Shown here: one piece after another, positions 23,677 to 32,035 of the stretch
How the letters are laid out: each line of letters starts with the position of its first letter
Position numbering within the stretch: the first letter of the stretch is position 1
Assembly: GCA_023449275.1 (NCBI GenBank)
Contig: JAEXJM010000042.1
Coordinates: 1 to 38,297 of the forward strand
DNA: 38,297 nucleotides
Direction of reading: 5' to 3'
Source: Pseudomonadota bacterium
GTDB taxonomy: Bacteria > Pseudomonadota > Gammaproteobacteria > Burkholderiales > Burkholderiaceae_D
Translations under genes and position numbers: made by a program
The notes under the pieces: model-generated
The model's database searches: none
The model's input: only the letters and a program-made list of their open reading frames with translations
Told to the model about the DNA's origin: nothing

Positions 23677-25395
23677 TTATTTATCCTCCAGACTCATGAC
23701 CATTTCGGTCAATCCTTTACCTGCCTTGACCATTGGCCAGACGTTTTCAGTCGAATCTGTCAGGATGTTCAGATACACGAGCTTGTCTTTCATCGAGAAA
23801 GCTTCTCTCAAGGCTCCTTCAACATCGGCCGCTTTTTCGACTTTGATACCGACATGGCCATAAGCTTCAGCCAGCTTGTTGAAGTCAGGAAGCGATGCGA
23901 CATAGGTTTCGGAATAGCGGGACTCATAATCCAGGCGTTGCCACTGGCGGACCATACCCAGAACACCGTTGTTTAACATGATGATTTTCGGCGTCAGATT
24001 GTATTGTTTGCAGGTAGCCAGTTCCTGAATGTTCATCTGAATGGAACCTTCGCCCGTGATACAGGCAACCGTTGCGTCCGGATTGGCCATCTGGATACCC
24101 ATCGCAAACGGCAGTCCGACGCCCATCGTTCCCAGACCGCCGGAATTGATCCAGCGACGTGGTTTGTCGAACGGATAATACTGGGCTGCCCACATCTGGT
24201 GCTGTCCGACATCCGAAGCGATATAGGCATCGCCCTTGGTGACTTCCCAAAGTTTTTCGATAACGTATTGTGGCTTGATGACCTGATCGGTCTGTTCGTA
24301 CTTCAGGCAATCTTTCTTGCGCCATTCGTTGAGCTGTTTCCACCAGGAAGCCATTGCCTGCGGATTGGTTGTTGAATTCGGTGCAGCGTCGAGCTGGGCC
24401 AGCATTTCCTGCAATACGTCCTTGACATTGCCGACGATAGGAATATCGACCTTGACACGTTTGGAAATGGAAGACGGATCGATATCGACATGGATGATCT
24501 TGCGTGCGACACGGGAGAAATGGTCTGGATTGCCAATGACACGGTCATCAAAACGGGCGCCGATTGCTATCAGAACATCGCAATTCTGCATGGCCATATT
24601 GGCTTCATACATGCCGTGCATGCCAGGCATGCCGAGATGACGTTCGCTCGAGGCACGGTAAGCGCCAAGCCCCTGAAGGGTGGTAACGCAAGGGATATCC
24701 AGACGGTCGACAAGCTGGTTCAGTTCCGGTGCAGAGTCCGAAAGAATGACACCGCCACCAGCGTATACCAGCGGGCGTTCAGCCTGAAGCATCATCTGGA
24801 CGGCTTTGCGGATCTGTCCGGTATGGCCCTTGTCGATAGGCTTGTACGAGCGCATTTCGATTTCCCTGGGATAATCGTAAAGGCCGGCCTGCATGCTGAC
24901 GTCCTTTGGAATATCGACCAGAACAGGGCCCGGACGGCCTGTCGATGCAATATAGAATGCCTTTTTGATCGTCAATGCGAGGTCTTTGACATCCTTGACG
25001 AGGAAATTGTGCTTGACGCAAGGGCGAGTGATGCCGACGGCGTCGCATTCCTGGAATGCGTCCGAGCCAATGGCATGGGTGGACACCTGACCGCTGATCA
25101 GCACAAGCGGAATGGAATCCATGTAAGCGGTTGCAAGACCGGTAATCGCGTTCGTTACGCCAGGGCCGGAGGTTACCAGCGCGACGCCGACCTTGCCGGA
25201 ACTGCGTGCATATGCATCGGCGGCGTGTACGGCAGCCTGTTCGTGACGAACCAGGATATGTTTGAATTTATCCTGTTTGTAAATGGCATCATAAATATAG
25301 AGAACGGAGCCACCCGGGTATCCGAAAACGTGCTCTACGCCTTCATCGGCCAGACTTTTGACCAGTATGTCAGAGCCTGTCATTTCTAAACTCAT
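23677..25395 (-). CDS. ilvB: Acetolactate synthase, catalytic large subunit
   Basis: A 572-residue thiamine-diphosphate enzyme that condenses pyruvate with pyruvate or 2-oxobutyrate, the first common step of branched-chain amino-acid synthesis. Catalytic Glu-52 lies in VRHEQAAVHAADAYAR. The ThDP-binding motif is GEGS (residues 448-451) followed by LNNGVLGMVRQW; Glu in place of the commoner Asp is, as I recall, also seen in other proteobacterial synthases. FAD-domain blocks are normal. A strong AAGGAAG site precedes the ATG at 25395. It begins the ilvB-ilvH-ilvC operon; the long leader upstream may carry control signals, but no clear leader peptide rich in Ile, Leu or Val is present. Confidence 0.96.
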   Translation of the reverse strand: MSLEMTGSDILVKSLADEGVEHVFGYPGGSVLYIYDAIYKQDKFKHILVRHEQAAVHAADAYARSSGKVGVALVTSGPGVTNAITGLATAYMDSIPLVLISGQVSTHAIGSDAFQECDAVGITRPCVKHNFLVKDVKDLALTIKKAFYIASTGRPGPVLVDIPKDVSMQAGLYDYPREIEMRSYKPIDKGHTGQIRKAVQMMLQAERPLVYAGGGVILSDSAPELNQLVDRLDIPCVTTLQGLGAYRASSERHLGMPGMHGMYEANMAMQNCDVLIAIGARFDDRVIGNPDHFSRVARKIIHVDIDPSSISKRVKVDIPIVGNVKDVLQEMLAQLDAAPNSTTNPQAMASWWKQLNEWRKKDCLKYEQTDQVIKPQYVIEKLWEVTKGDAYIASDVGQHQMWAAQYYPFDKPRRWINSGGLGTMGVGLPFAMGIQMANPDATVACITGEGSIQMNIQELATCKQYNLTPKIIMLNNGVLGMVRQWQRLDYESRYSETYVASLPDFNKLAEAYGHVGIKVEKAADVEGALREAFSMKDKLVYLNILTDSTENVWPMVKAGKGLTEMVMSLEDK

Positions 25396-25834
25396 ACTTC
25401 CTTCCTTTCAAGGTCCACTGGAAATTGATCGGATGCTCTTTCCTGACGAATTCGAGTGTTTTGGCAGAACGATTTTCCTGTTTTATGACGAAAATCGAGG
25501 CTCAAACATCATTTTCTCGTACTTGTGGTACGGGTCAGAGCAAACAGCTTTCAAAATAGCAAAGCATGTCTTCACGACAGGCGGCATTATGAGCACCATG
25601 TGAGAAAACCATTCCGCCTAAGGGTATGCAAAGCGGAAAACAGATATCAGCCTGCGCTTTTGGAGCAAGCCATACTCAATCACAAATGTACAACACTTCA
25701 ACAATTGAATAAAGTGAATAATTTTACACTACATCTGCACAAGAGGGCCTTTCTTTGTTAGCATTTGCACCTGATTGACACAGTCAAAGTGTGTTTTTTT
25801 TTATCCAGCAAGGTTGATCCTTCTGCCAAAACGA
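25396..25834. other. Gene-free divergent region between ilvB and the sigma gene
   Basis: About 439 bases with no convincing gene. Reading from ilvB outward: a hairpin CGTAC/GTACG (25518-25522 with 25528-25532) in the ilvB leader; a cluster of dyads at 25694-25730 (CACTT/AAGTG enclosing the exact TTCAA-CAA-TTGAA, then AGTG/CACT), which looks like an operator; and the candidate promoter of the sigma gene at 25775. I found no firm ilvB promoter. Confidence 0.5.
25775..25804 (+). promoter_or_regulatory. Candidate promoter of the sigma factor gene
   Basis: A perfect TTGACA -35 box (25775-25780) and a TTTTAT -10 box (25799-25804) with an 18-base spacer. The start would fall near 25811, some 25 bases before the ATG. 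The -10 box is poor, and the -35 box also lies in a small dyad (TTGAC/GTCAA), so this is tentative. Confidence 0.4.
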
Positions 25835-26401
25835 ATGGCAACTGACAAAGAATTATCCGATTTTCTGGCTGGCGTTGAGAAACGCGCATTCAAACAGGCT
25901 GTCTATGCCGTGCGCAAAGATGAGGCTGCGCTTGATATTGTCCAGGATGCCATGATAAAACTCGCGGAAAAATATGGTGACAAGTCATCTGCCGAGTTGC
26001 CCATGCTTTTCCAGCGTATTTTGCAAAACACCATCAGCGACTTTTTCCGGCGCGAAAAAGTCCGCAATACCTGGGTGAGCCTGTTTTCCAGCATGTCCAC
26101 GACGTCGGATGGCGAAGATTTCGATGTGCTGGACGTTTATCAGGGGGAAACCGGAAACGAAGTGGTGGAATCGTCTTCGGAAAAGCTGGAGAGGGCGGAA
26201 GTATTGCGAATTATCGAAGAAGAAGTAGAAAAGTTGCCGGTACGTCAACGCGAAGCCTTCCTTATGCGTTACTGGAATGATATGGATGTCGCCGAAACGG
26301 CAGAAGCCATGAAATGTTCCGTGGGCAGCGTCAAGACGCATTGCTCCCGCGCGACGCATGCACTGGCGAAAGCCCTGAAGGCGCGAGGGATTGAATTATG
26401 A
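25835..26401 (+). CDS. ECF-type RNA polymerase sigma factor
   Basis: A 188-residue sigma-70 family protein of the extracytoplasmic-function type, directing RNA polymerase to a special promoter set. Region 2 is seen in AALDIVQDAMIKLAEKYGD and LFQRILQNTISDFFRREKVRN; region 4 in LPVRQREAFLMRYWNDMDVAETAEAM followed by the helix-turn-helix SVGSVKTHCSRATHALAK. The start at 25835 (MATDKELSDF) fits this Burkholderiales group; its ribosome site is weak. The stop overlaps the next gene by four bases (ATGA), and the order sigma-DUF3619-DUF3106 is a known neighbourhood in the order. The small membrane protein next to it may act on it, but that is inference. Its regulon is unknown. Confidence 0.85.
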   Translation: MATDKELSDFLAGVEKRAFKQAVYAVRKDEAALDIVQDAMIKLAEKYGDKSSAELPMLFQRILQNTISDFFRREKVRNTWVSLFSSMSTTSDGEDFDVLDVYQGETGNEVVESSSEKLERAEVLRIIEEEVEKLPVRQREAFLMRYWNDMDVAETAEAMKCSVGSVKTHCSRATHALAKALKARGIEL

Positions 26402-26802
26402 CGATGAACGAACAAGATTTTGCTTACAAGGTGCGGCATGCCTTGAATGAGAGACTGGAGGATTTGCCGGAAAACATCTCCGAGCGATTGGCTAGCGCAC
26501 GTGCCATCGCGATCAGACGCAAGAAAAAGAGCATGCCTCTTTATGTCAGTCTGTTCCGGCAGATGTTTGCAGGAGCTTTTTCCAACACGTCCGGCAATGT
26601 TTCATGGACGAACCGTCTGGGGCTTTCATTGCCCATTCTGGTACTGGTCGTCGGTATGGCCGGTATTTTCCATCATGAACAGCAGAGGCAGATCAGGGAA
26701 ATCGCCGATATCGATATTGCCGTGCTGTCGGATGAATTGCCACCTTCAGCCTATGCCGATAACGGCTTCCGGGCTTATGTTGTCGACAGGACCGGAGTTT
26801 AG
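26398..26802 (+). CDS. DUF3619-family membrane protein
   Basis: A 134-residue protein: a charged N-terminal half (NERLEDLPENISERLASARAIAIRRKKKS), one membrane segment at about residues 72-92 (NRLGLSLPILVLVVGMAGIF) and a short outer tail containing LSDELPPSAYADNGF. The topology resembles a small anti-sigma factor, and its four-base overlap with the sigma gene supports a shared task, but I know of no proof for this family. The start could also be the ATG at 26404, two codons later. Confidence 0.75.
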   Translation: MTMNEQDFAYKVRHALNERLEDLPENISERLASARAIAIRRKKKSMPLYVSLFRQMFAGAFSNTSGNVSWTNRLGLSLPILVLVVGMAGIFHHEQQRQIREIADIDIAVLSDELPPSAYADNGFRAYVVDRTGV

Positions 26803-26805
26803 TCG

Positions 26806-27408
26806 ATGCACTCTGACCGTCCTGTAAAGAAATCGGTTCCGAAATGGATTCTGGCAGTCGTCATTGCGATTGTCGTCGTTTTCGGGATGGTTTATGTCAT
26901 TTTGCCCACAGATAATCTGAAGGCATTCATCGGGATGGAAGATAGCCGGATTGCCGCTGAAAATTCCTGGAATTCATTAACGCCGTCCCAAAAAGACGCT
27001 CTCTCGCCTCTCGAGAAAGAGTGGGGCCGTATGAGTGCGGCACAAAGGAAAAAATGGCTGGAGGTCGCGAAAAAGGCCGAGAACATGTCGCCCGAGGGGA
27101 AGGCACGTTTCAAGACGCATATTCAGGACTGGCTGAATCTGACGCCAGAACAGCGCCGTCAGGCCCGCCAGAATTTCCTAGGTGTCAAAAAACTTGATTC
27201 CCAGCTCAGAACGGAACAATGGCGCGAGTACCAGAAGTTGCCTGAAGAAAAGAAACGGGCACTTGCCGCCAGGGCGAAATCGAAGAGAAGGCTTGCCAAT
27301 CTGACGGGCGAACAGGCTTCCGGCGAAGTTGTTGAACCGATCAAACAACCTGAAAAAATACAGAATACTCCTTCTTCGCAGGAAGAAGTGCCTGATTACT
27401 GGCGCTAG
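26806..27408 (+). CDS. DUF3106-family membrane-anchored protein
   Basis: A 200-residue protein with an N-terminal membrane segment (about 13-33, WILAVVIAIVVVFGMVYVI) and a charged, helical periplasmic part. It contains repeated W-x-x-L-x-P/M blocks: WNSLTPSQKDALSPL, WGRMSAAQRKKWLEVA, WLNLTPEQRRQARQNF and YQKLPEEKKRALAAR, the hallmark of DUF3106. The C-terminus is Pro/Gln-rich. GGAG lies eight bases before the ATG, and three bases separate it from the DUF3619 gene, so the three genes form one operon. Function unknown; the sigma-linked position hints at an envelope role. Confidence 0.78.
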   Translation: MHSDRPVKKSVPKWILAVVIAIVVVFGMVYVILPTDNLKAFIGMEDSRIAAENSWNSLTPSQKDALSPLEKEWGRMSAAQRKKWLEVAKKAENMSPEGKARFKTHIQDWLNLTPEQRRQARQNFLGVKKLDSQLRTEQWREYQKLPEEKKRALAARAKSKRRLANLTGEQASGEVVEPIKQPEKIQNTPSSQEEVPDYWR

Positions 27409-27443
27409 ATTCCGGTTGTGGCCGCAGCGGTTCTGGCCGTTAT

Positions 27444-27746
27444 TCAATGCCTTTCCATACTGGCGCGGAGCCGTCTTGTTTCCTGCGGTGTCGTCAGAAG
27501 AGGGCGGTAAATTTCTATGCGGTCATGGACTTTCAGAAGGGTGTCGAAGCTTTGTTTCTTGCCGAAAATGCCGACTTCGTTTTCACTGATTTGACGGGAC
27601 AGGTATTTTGTTATGCCGCTTCGTTCGATCGCCTGTATCAGTGTCGTTTTTTCAGGTACCTCGATATCCATGATGATTTGCCTGCCCGGTTCCGCATAGC
27701 AGATCTGGACAGGGATGGTTTGAATCGGTGGGGAATTTTCAGCCAT
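27444..27746 (-). CDS. rnfH: RnfH-family ubiquitin-like protein
   Basis: A 100-residue protein of the RnfH (UPF0125) family with a beta-grasp fold: IPVQICYAEPGRQIIMDIEV, then TTLIQAIERSGITKYL, VGIFGKK and DRIEIYRPLL. Its biochemical role is not settled. The ATG at 27746 lies inside the 3' end of ratA (eight-base overlap), so it is coupled to it; a longer frame to 27776 is within ratA and is not needed. The ratA-rnfH pair divergent from smpB is widely conserved in proteobacteria. Confidence 0.87.
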   Translation of the reverse strand: MAENSPPIQTIPVQICYAEPGRQIIMDIEVPEKTTLIQAIERSGITKYLSRQISENEVGIFGKKQSFDTLLKVHDRIEIYRPLLTTPQETRRLRASMERH

Positions 27747-28173
27747 ACACTTTTCTCGCACGTTCGCAAAAAGCATCGATCAGGCTGTTCGTGACGATGT
27801 CGAAAACCGGGCCGATGAGTTTTTCCATGAAAAAATGGGAAAATTCATAATTCATATGCAACTCGACGCGGCATGTTTTTTCACTGAGAACCGTGAAGGT
27901 CCACTGGCCATTCAGTTTTCTGAAAGGCCCCTTGACCAGTCGCATCCTGATGGATGTTGGCACGTCATTGGTGTTATGGGTGGTAAAGCTTTGCCGGATG
28001 CCGCAAAAGTTGAGGGACAGGGTGGCAATCGCTGTCTGGCGACTCGCGTCACGCTGCACATCGACACTGTCGCACCAGGGAAGAAACGAAGGATAGGCTT
28101 CGATGTTTTCCACCAGGGCGAACATTTGTTCTGCACTATAGTTCTGCAGCACGGATTTTTGTACGATCGTCAT
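27739..28173 (-). CDS. ratA: RatA/COQ10-type START-domain protein
   Basis: A 144-residue START-like protein. The opening VQKSVLQNYSAEQMFALVEN, YPSFLPWCDSV and the closing LIDAFCERARKVYG are typical of the RatA/YfjG group. E. coli RatA was reported to block 70S ribosome assembly as a toxin, while relatives (COQ10) bind ubiquinone and aid respiration; the sequence cannot decide which applies. It shares a 58-base gap with smpB on the other strand and overlaps rnfH by eight bases. Confidence 0.88.
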   Translation of the reverse strand: MTIVQKSVLQNYSAEQMFALVENIEAYPSFLPWCDSVDVQRDASRQTAIATLSLNFCGIRQSFTTHNTNDVPTSIRMRLVKGPFRKLNGQWTFTVLSEKTCRVELHMNYEFSHFFMEKLIGPVFDIVTNSLIDAFCERARKVYG

Positions 28174-28184
28174 CTATGAATGAT

Positions 28185-28214
28185 TTGGTTTTGATAGAAT
28201 CCCTATTTTATACA
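28185..28214 (+). promoter_or_regulatory. Candidate promoter of smpB
   Basis: TTGGTT (28185-28190) and TATACA (28209-28214) are separated by 18 bases in the short gap between ratA and smpB. Both boxes are imperfect, so this is a weak candidate. Confidence 0.3.
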
Positions 28215-28231
28215 AGGAAGTTTTTTTCACT

Positions 28232-28681
28232 ATGACTATTGCCGATAATAAAAAAGCTTTTCATGATTATTTTATCGAAGAGCGCTTCGAGGCGGGAATG
28301 GCTTTGGAAGGTTGGGAAGTCAAATCCATTCGTGCCGGAAGGGTACAGCTAAAAGAGGCTTATGTCATCGTCAAGGGCGCGGAAATTTTTCTTTTCGGTG
28401 CGCATATCAGTCCGCTTCCAACGGCTTCGACCCATATCAAGCCTGATCCGGTAAGGGATCGGAAATTGTTGATGCACGCTACGGAAATCAGCAAGCTGAT
28501 CGGCAAGGTGGAGCGTGCCGGTTATACACTGGTTCCGCTGAACCTTCATTTTTCGAAGGGTCGGATCAAATGCGAAATCGGGCTTGCCAAGGGCAAGAAA
28601 CAGTACGACAAGCGTGAAAGCGAAAAAGAACGCGACTGGCAGCGGGAACAGCAGAAGATCATGAAACAGAATATCCGCTGA
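28232..28681 (+). CDS. smpB: SsrA-binding protein SmpB
   Basis: A 149-residue partner of tmRNA that rescues stalled ribosomes by trans-translation. The core has DYFIEERFEAGMALEGWEVKSIRAG, FLFGAHISPL and KCEIGLAKGKKQYDKRE, and the basic C-terminal tail (WQREQQKIMKQNIR) is the part that enters the decoding centre. The length is normal. AAGGAAG lies 12 bases before the ATG. The tmRNA gene itself is not in this window. It stands divergent to ratA and ends 25 bases from the convergent iscX. Confidence 0.96.
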   Translation: MTIADNKKAFHDYFIEERFEAGMALEGWEVKSIRAGRVQLKEAYVIVKGAEIFLFGAHISPLPTASTHIKPDPVRDRKLLMHATEISKLIGKVERAGYTLVPLNLHFSKGRIKCEIGLAKGKKQYDKRESEKERDWQREQQKIMKQNIR

Positions 28682-28706
28682 TGGCGGTTTTACTGTCTGA
28701 CGGGTT

Positions 28707-28904
28707 TTAATCTTCCGCTTCTTTGATCCATGCCAGTAAAATGGCTTCGAGGACTTTTTCATTGGAGCGGTTTGGGTCGTCGTCAAAACCGTCCAGTTTG
28801 CAAATCCAGTCATGCATATCAGTGAAACGGACGCCTAACGGATCGACATCAGGGTATTGATCGAACAACTCTTCGGCTATTCTCTGTGTATCAGACCATT
28901 TCAT
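28707..28904 (-). CDS. iscX: IscX, Fe-S assembly protein
   Basis: A 65-residue acidic protein matching IscX (YfhJ, 66 residues in E. coli): MKWSDTQRIAEELFDQYPDV at the start, PLGVRFTDMHDWICKLDGF in the middle, and ILLAWIKEAE at the end. IscX binds IscS and iron and tunes cluster assembly. It is the last gene of the isc operon, 20 bases after fdx. I see no terminator before the convergent smpB. Confidence 0.94.
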   Translation of the reverse strand: MKWSDTQRIAEELFDQYPDVDPLGVRFTDMHDWICKLDGFDDDPNRSNEKVLEAILLAWIKEAED

Positions 28905-28924
28905 AAAGGTTCCCGGTATGGATA

Positions 28925-29260
28925 TCAGCGTTCGCTGACAAGATTGATCGTGTATTTCGGAATTTCCACTGTCAGGTCTTCTTCACCGATTTTTGCCTGA
29001 CAGGAAAGGCGCGATTCCGCTTCCAGTCCCCATGCACGGTCGAGCATGTCTTCTTCCTTTTCGCTCATTTCGGACAGAGAGTCATAACCCTTCCGGACGA
29101 TGACGTGGCAGGTGCTGCATGCCCCGCATTTTCCGCAGGCGTGTTCGATGTCGATATGGTTGTCCAGAAGGGCATCGCAAATCGATGTGCCTTCGGATGC
29201 CTCGATGCTGGCGCCTTCAGGACAAAGTACTGCATGAGGCAAAACGGTTATTTTCGGCAT
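28925..29260 (-). CDS. fdx: ISC-type 2Fe-2S ferredoxin
   Basis: A 111-residue adrenodoxin-type ferredoxin, same length as E. coli Fdx, which gives electrons for cluster assembly on IscU. Ligands are Cys-42, 48 and 51 (ACGKCGACSTC) and Cys-87 (SRLSCQ). It follows hscA by 22 bases inside the isc operon, with GGGAAA before its ATG. Confidence 0.96.
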   Translation of the reverse strand: MPKITVLPHAVLCPEGASIEASEGTSICDALLDNHIDIEHACGKCGACSTCHVIVRKGYDSLSEMSEKEEDMLDRAWGLEAESRLSCQAKIGEEDLTVEIPKYTINLVSER

Positions 29261-29282
29261 ATCGTTTCCCGTAATCGGAGTG

Positions 29283-31148
29283 TTAAATAATGTCTTTGAC
29301 GGTTTTCCCGGACAGTGCTTTCTGGATGCTGCGGTTCATCCTGCGGGCCGCGAACGTTTCCGTTCCCTTTGACAGGGCTTCGATGGCGGCATGAATGGCT
29401 GAAGTGGAATCGTCATTCAACAGTTTCCGGGTGACTTCCATCAGGGCGAGAATAGTCGAGCGTTCTGTTTCATTCAACAGGTCGCCATCGGTATCGAGGG
29501 CAGCCTGTGTTGCCTGAATGGTTCGCTCGGCTTCGACGATTTCTTCACGCAGGGCGCGCTGTTGCATGTCCGTTTCGGCACTTTTTCCGGATTCTTCCAG
29601 CATTCGGGCGATTTCGGTATCGGTCAGTCCATACGATGGTTTGACGACGATAGATGCCTCGATCCCGGAATGCGTCTCACGAGCGGAAACGGACAGCAAA
29701 CCGTCTGCATCGACCTGAAACGTAATCCGGATGCGTGGAACACCGGCTGCCATCGGAGGGATGCCTCGCAATTCGAAACGGGCCAGAGAGCGGCAATCGG
29801 TAACCAGTTCACGTTCGCCCTGCAATACATGCACGGCCAGGGCGGTTTGCCCATCCTTGAACGTCGTGAACTCCTGCGCGTATGTGCACGGAATGGTGGA
29901 GTTACGGGGAATGATCTTTTCCACAAGGCCGCCCATGGTCTCGATTCCAAGTGACAGGGGAATGACGTCGAGCAGCAGCCAGTCATCTCCGGGGGCACGG
30001 TTGCCTGCCAGCATGTTGGCCTGAATGGCGGCACCCAGTGCGACGACTTTTTCCGGATCGATTGTGGCGTGCGGTTTTTTTCCGAACAGTTTCTGGATCT
30101 GGCGACGGACATGAGGCATACGGGTCGCGCCTCCGATCAGGATAATGCCACTGATATCGGCGATTCTCAGTTTGGCGTCCCGGAGCGTTTTTTTCACCTG
30201 CTGCATGGTCTTGCAGACAAGATGATGCGTCATTTGCTCAAAGGCTTTTGCAGTCAGTTCCAGATTGATTTTCTCACCGGACGAGAGCAGGGCATTGATC
30301 GTGACGCGGGCGCGGACGGACAGGCGTTCCTTGGCTTCCCTAGCCTTGGTCATCAGTATACGCGTATCCTCCGCCGAGAGCGGTAACAGTTTTGCCTGTT
30401 CGATGATCCAGCAGAAAATGCGGTGGTCGAAATCGTCACCGCCCAGTTCGGAATCTCCTCCGGTTGCGAGCACTTCGAATACACCCCTGTTCAGCCGGAG
30501 GATGGAAATATCAAATGTTCCGCCACCCAGATCGTAGGCGGCAAAGATGCCTTCCGCACCGTTGTCCAGTCCATAGGCGATAGCGGCGGCAGTCGGTTCG
30601 CTCAGGAGCCGCAATACATGAATGCCTGCCAGTCGGGCGGCATCTTTGGTGGCCTGACGCTGGGCATCATCAAAATAGGCCGGTACGGTAATGACGGCTC
30701 CAGCCAGATTTTCATCGAAAGCGTCTTCCACGCGATGTCGCAAGGTAGCGAGGATTTCGGCAGAGATTTCGACCGGACTTTTGGTGCCGGCCGCCGTCTC
30801 GATTTTGACCATGCCCGGACTGTCGAGGAACTGGTAAGGCATGCTTTCACGGTTGGAAATGTCCGCCAGTCCCCTGCCCATCATCCGCTTGACGGAAGTG
30901 ATCGTATTTTTGGGATCGGAATTCTGGGCTTCCTTGGCGCCATAACCGATTTCGGTATGGCCGTCAGGAAAGTAGCGGACAACTGAAGGCAGCAAGGGGC
31001 GTCCCTGTTCGTCTTCGAGGACTTCAGGAATGCTGTTTCGGACAGTTGCCACCAGCGAATGGGTCGTGCCGAGATCGATTCCGATTGCCAGTCGAAACTG
31101 ATGTGGCGCTGTGGACATGCCCGGTTCTGCGATTTGGAGGAGTGCCAT
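29283..31148 (-). CDS. hscA: Fe-S assembly chaperone HscA (Hsp70)
   Basis: A 621-residue specialised Hsp70 that, with HscB, drives cluster transfer from IscU by ATP hydrolysis. The opening MALLQIAEPGMSTAPHQ is the typical HscA N-terminus, followed by ATPase motifs GIDLGTTHSLVATVR, AYDLGGGTFDISIL and IGGATRMPHVRRQI, then the substrate-binding half. Its client motif LPPVK is present in the IscU encoded here. The ATG lies four bases after hscB with no ribosome site, so translation is probably coupled. Length is close to E. coli HscA (616). Confidence 0.96.
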   Translation of the reverse strand: MALLQIAEPGMSTAPHQFRLAIGIDLGTTHSLVATVRNSIPEVLEDEQGRPLLPSVVRYFPDGHTEIGYGAKEAQNSDPKNTITSVKRMMGRGLADISNRESMPYQFLDSPGMVKIETAAGTKSPVEISAEILATLRHRVEDAFDENLAGAVITVPAYFDDAQRQATKDAARLAGIHVLRLLSEPTAAAIAYGLDNGAEGIFAAYDLGGGTFDISILRLNRGVFEVLATGGDSELGGDDFDHRIFCWIIEQAKLLPLSAEDTRILMTKAREAKERLSVRARVTINALLSSGEKINLELTAKAFEQMTHHLVCKTMQQVKKTLRDAKLRIADISGIILIGGATRMPHVRRQIQKLFGKKPHATIDPEKVVALGAAIQANMLAGNRAPGDDWLLLDVIPLSLGIETMGGLVEKIIPRNSTIPCTYAQEFTTFKDGQTALAVHVLQGERELVTDCRSLARFELRGIPPMAAGVPRIRITFQVDADGLLSVSARETHSGIEASIVVKPSYGLTDTEIARMLEESGKSAETDMQQRALREEIVEAERTIQATQAALDTDGDLLNETERSTILALMEVTRKLLNDDSTSAIHAAIEALSKGTETFAARRMNRSIQKALSGKTVKDII

Positions 31149-31152
31149 TTAT

Positions 31153-31674
31153 TTAATCTGTTGAATCAAGTTCGTCGAATGCCAGACTGATTTCTTCACC
31201 GAATTTTTCAAGAAACATCATTTTCCTGATTTCCTGAACCGCCTTGTCGAATTGTTTGTCGTCCAGATGTTTTCCGACAATATCCATTTGTTCACTACGC
31301 AGTGCCCGCTGTTCGTCATCCAGCTTTTCCAGTCGGGCGGTATCCCTGCTTTCGCGGGCGTTTTCCAGCGATTCCCGCCATTCGATCTGTTGCATCAGGA
31401 ACAAGGGGTCCATCGATACGTGTGTTTCGGCATTCAGGTTATAGCCGTTCAATTCGCACAGGTACGCAGCCCTTTTGATCGGGTTGCGCAGTATGTGATA
31501 CGCGTCGTTTGCCATTGCCGCCCATTGCATCGCTGTCCGTTTTTCCGCTTCCGTTGCCGTGACGAAACGGTCGGGATGCACCAGACTCTGTATTTCCTTG
31601 TAGGCTTTGTCCAGCGCCTGCCGGTCAATGGTGAATCGTACCGGCAGTCTGAACAGTTCGAAATGATTTTGCAT
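31153..31674 (-). CDS. hscB: Fe-S assembly co-chaperone HscB
   Basis: A 173-residue J-protein that brings IscU to HscA. The J domain at the N-terminus keeps the HPD triad (residues 33-35, LVHPDRF), then MQWAAMANDAYHILRNPIKRAAYL. The C-terminal three-helix part, from about residue 85, binds IscU. No zinc-finger Cys are present, as in other proteobacterial HscB. It lies 18 bases after iscA and four before hscA. Confidence 0.95.
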   Translation of the reverse strand: MQNHFELFRLPVRFTIDRQALDKAYKEIQSLVHPDRFVTATEAEKRTAMQWAAMANDAYHILRNPIKRAAYLCELNGYNLNAETHVSMDPLFLMQQIEWRESLENARESRDTARLEKLDDEQRALRSEQMDIVGKHLDDKQFDKAVQEIRKMMFLEKFGEEISLAFDELDSTD

Positions 31675-31692
31675 AAATGGTTCTGCCGGACA

Positions 31693-32016
31693 TCAGACCT
31701 TGAAGCTGTTGCCGCAACCGCATGAATCCGTGACGTTCGGGTTGTAAAACTTGAAACCTTCATTCAGCCCTTCGCGTGCAAAGTCCAGCTCGGTGCCATC
31801 CAGATAAGGCAGGCTTTTCGGATCGACGAAAACTTTCACGCCATGGGATTCGAAAACGAGATCTTCAGCGGCCGGCTCATCGACGTATTCCAGTTTGTAC
31901 GACATGCCGGAACAGCCGGTTGTCTGTACTCCGAAACGCAGGCCGACACCTTTGCCTCGGCGTTGCAGGAAACGGTTGATATGGTTGGCCGCTTTTTCAG
32001 TCAAGGTAATAGCCAT
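31693..32016 (-). CDS. iscA: Fe-S carrier protein IscA
   Basis: A 107-residue A-type carrier with the three conserved cysteines: Cys-35 (TTGCSGM), Cys-99 and Cys-101 (SCGCGNSF). It carries clusters or iron to apoproteins, alongside the ErpA homologue encoded at 34378. AGGAG lies five bases before the ATG. It follows iscU by 19 bases in the operon. Confidence 0.96.
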   Translation of the reverse strand: MAITLTEKAANHINRFLQRRGKGVGLRFGVQTTGCSGMSYKLEYVDEPAAEDLVFESHGVKVFVDPKSLPYLDGTELDFAREGLNEGFKFYNPNVTDSCGCGNSFKV

Positions 32017-32035
32017 TTTTTCTCCTGATCGAATC

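Noticed and set aside
24040..24055. GEGS in IlvB as an inactivating change
   Set aside because: Glu at this ThDP-motif position occurs, as I recall, in other proteobacterial acetolactate synthases, and the rest of the site is intact.
24490..25389. Long plus-strand frame opposite ilvB
   Set aside because: Shadow of ilvB with no signal peptide, motif or ribosome site to support it.
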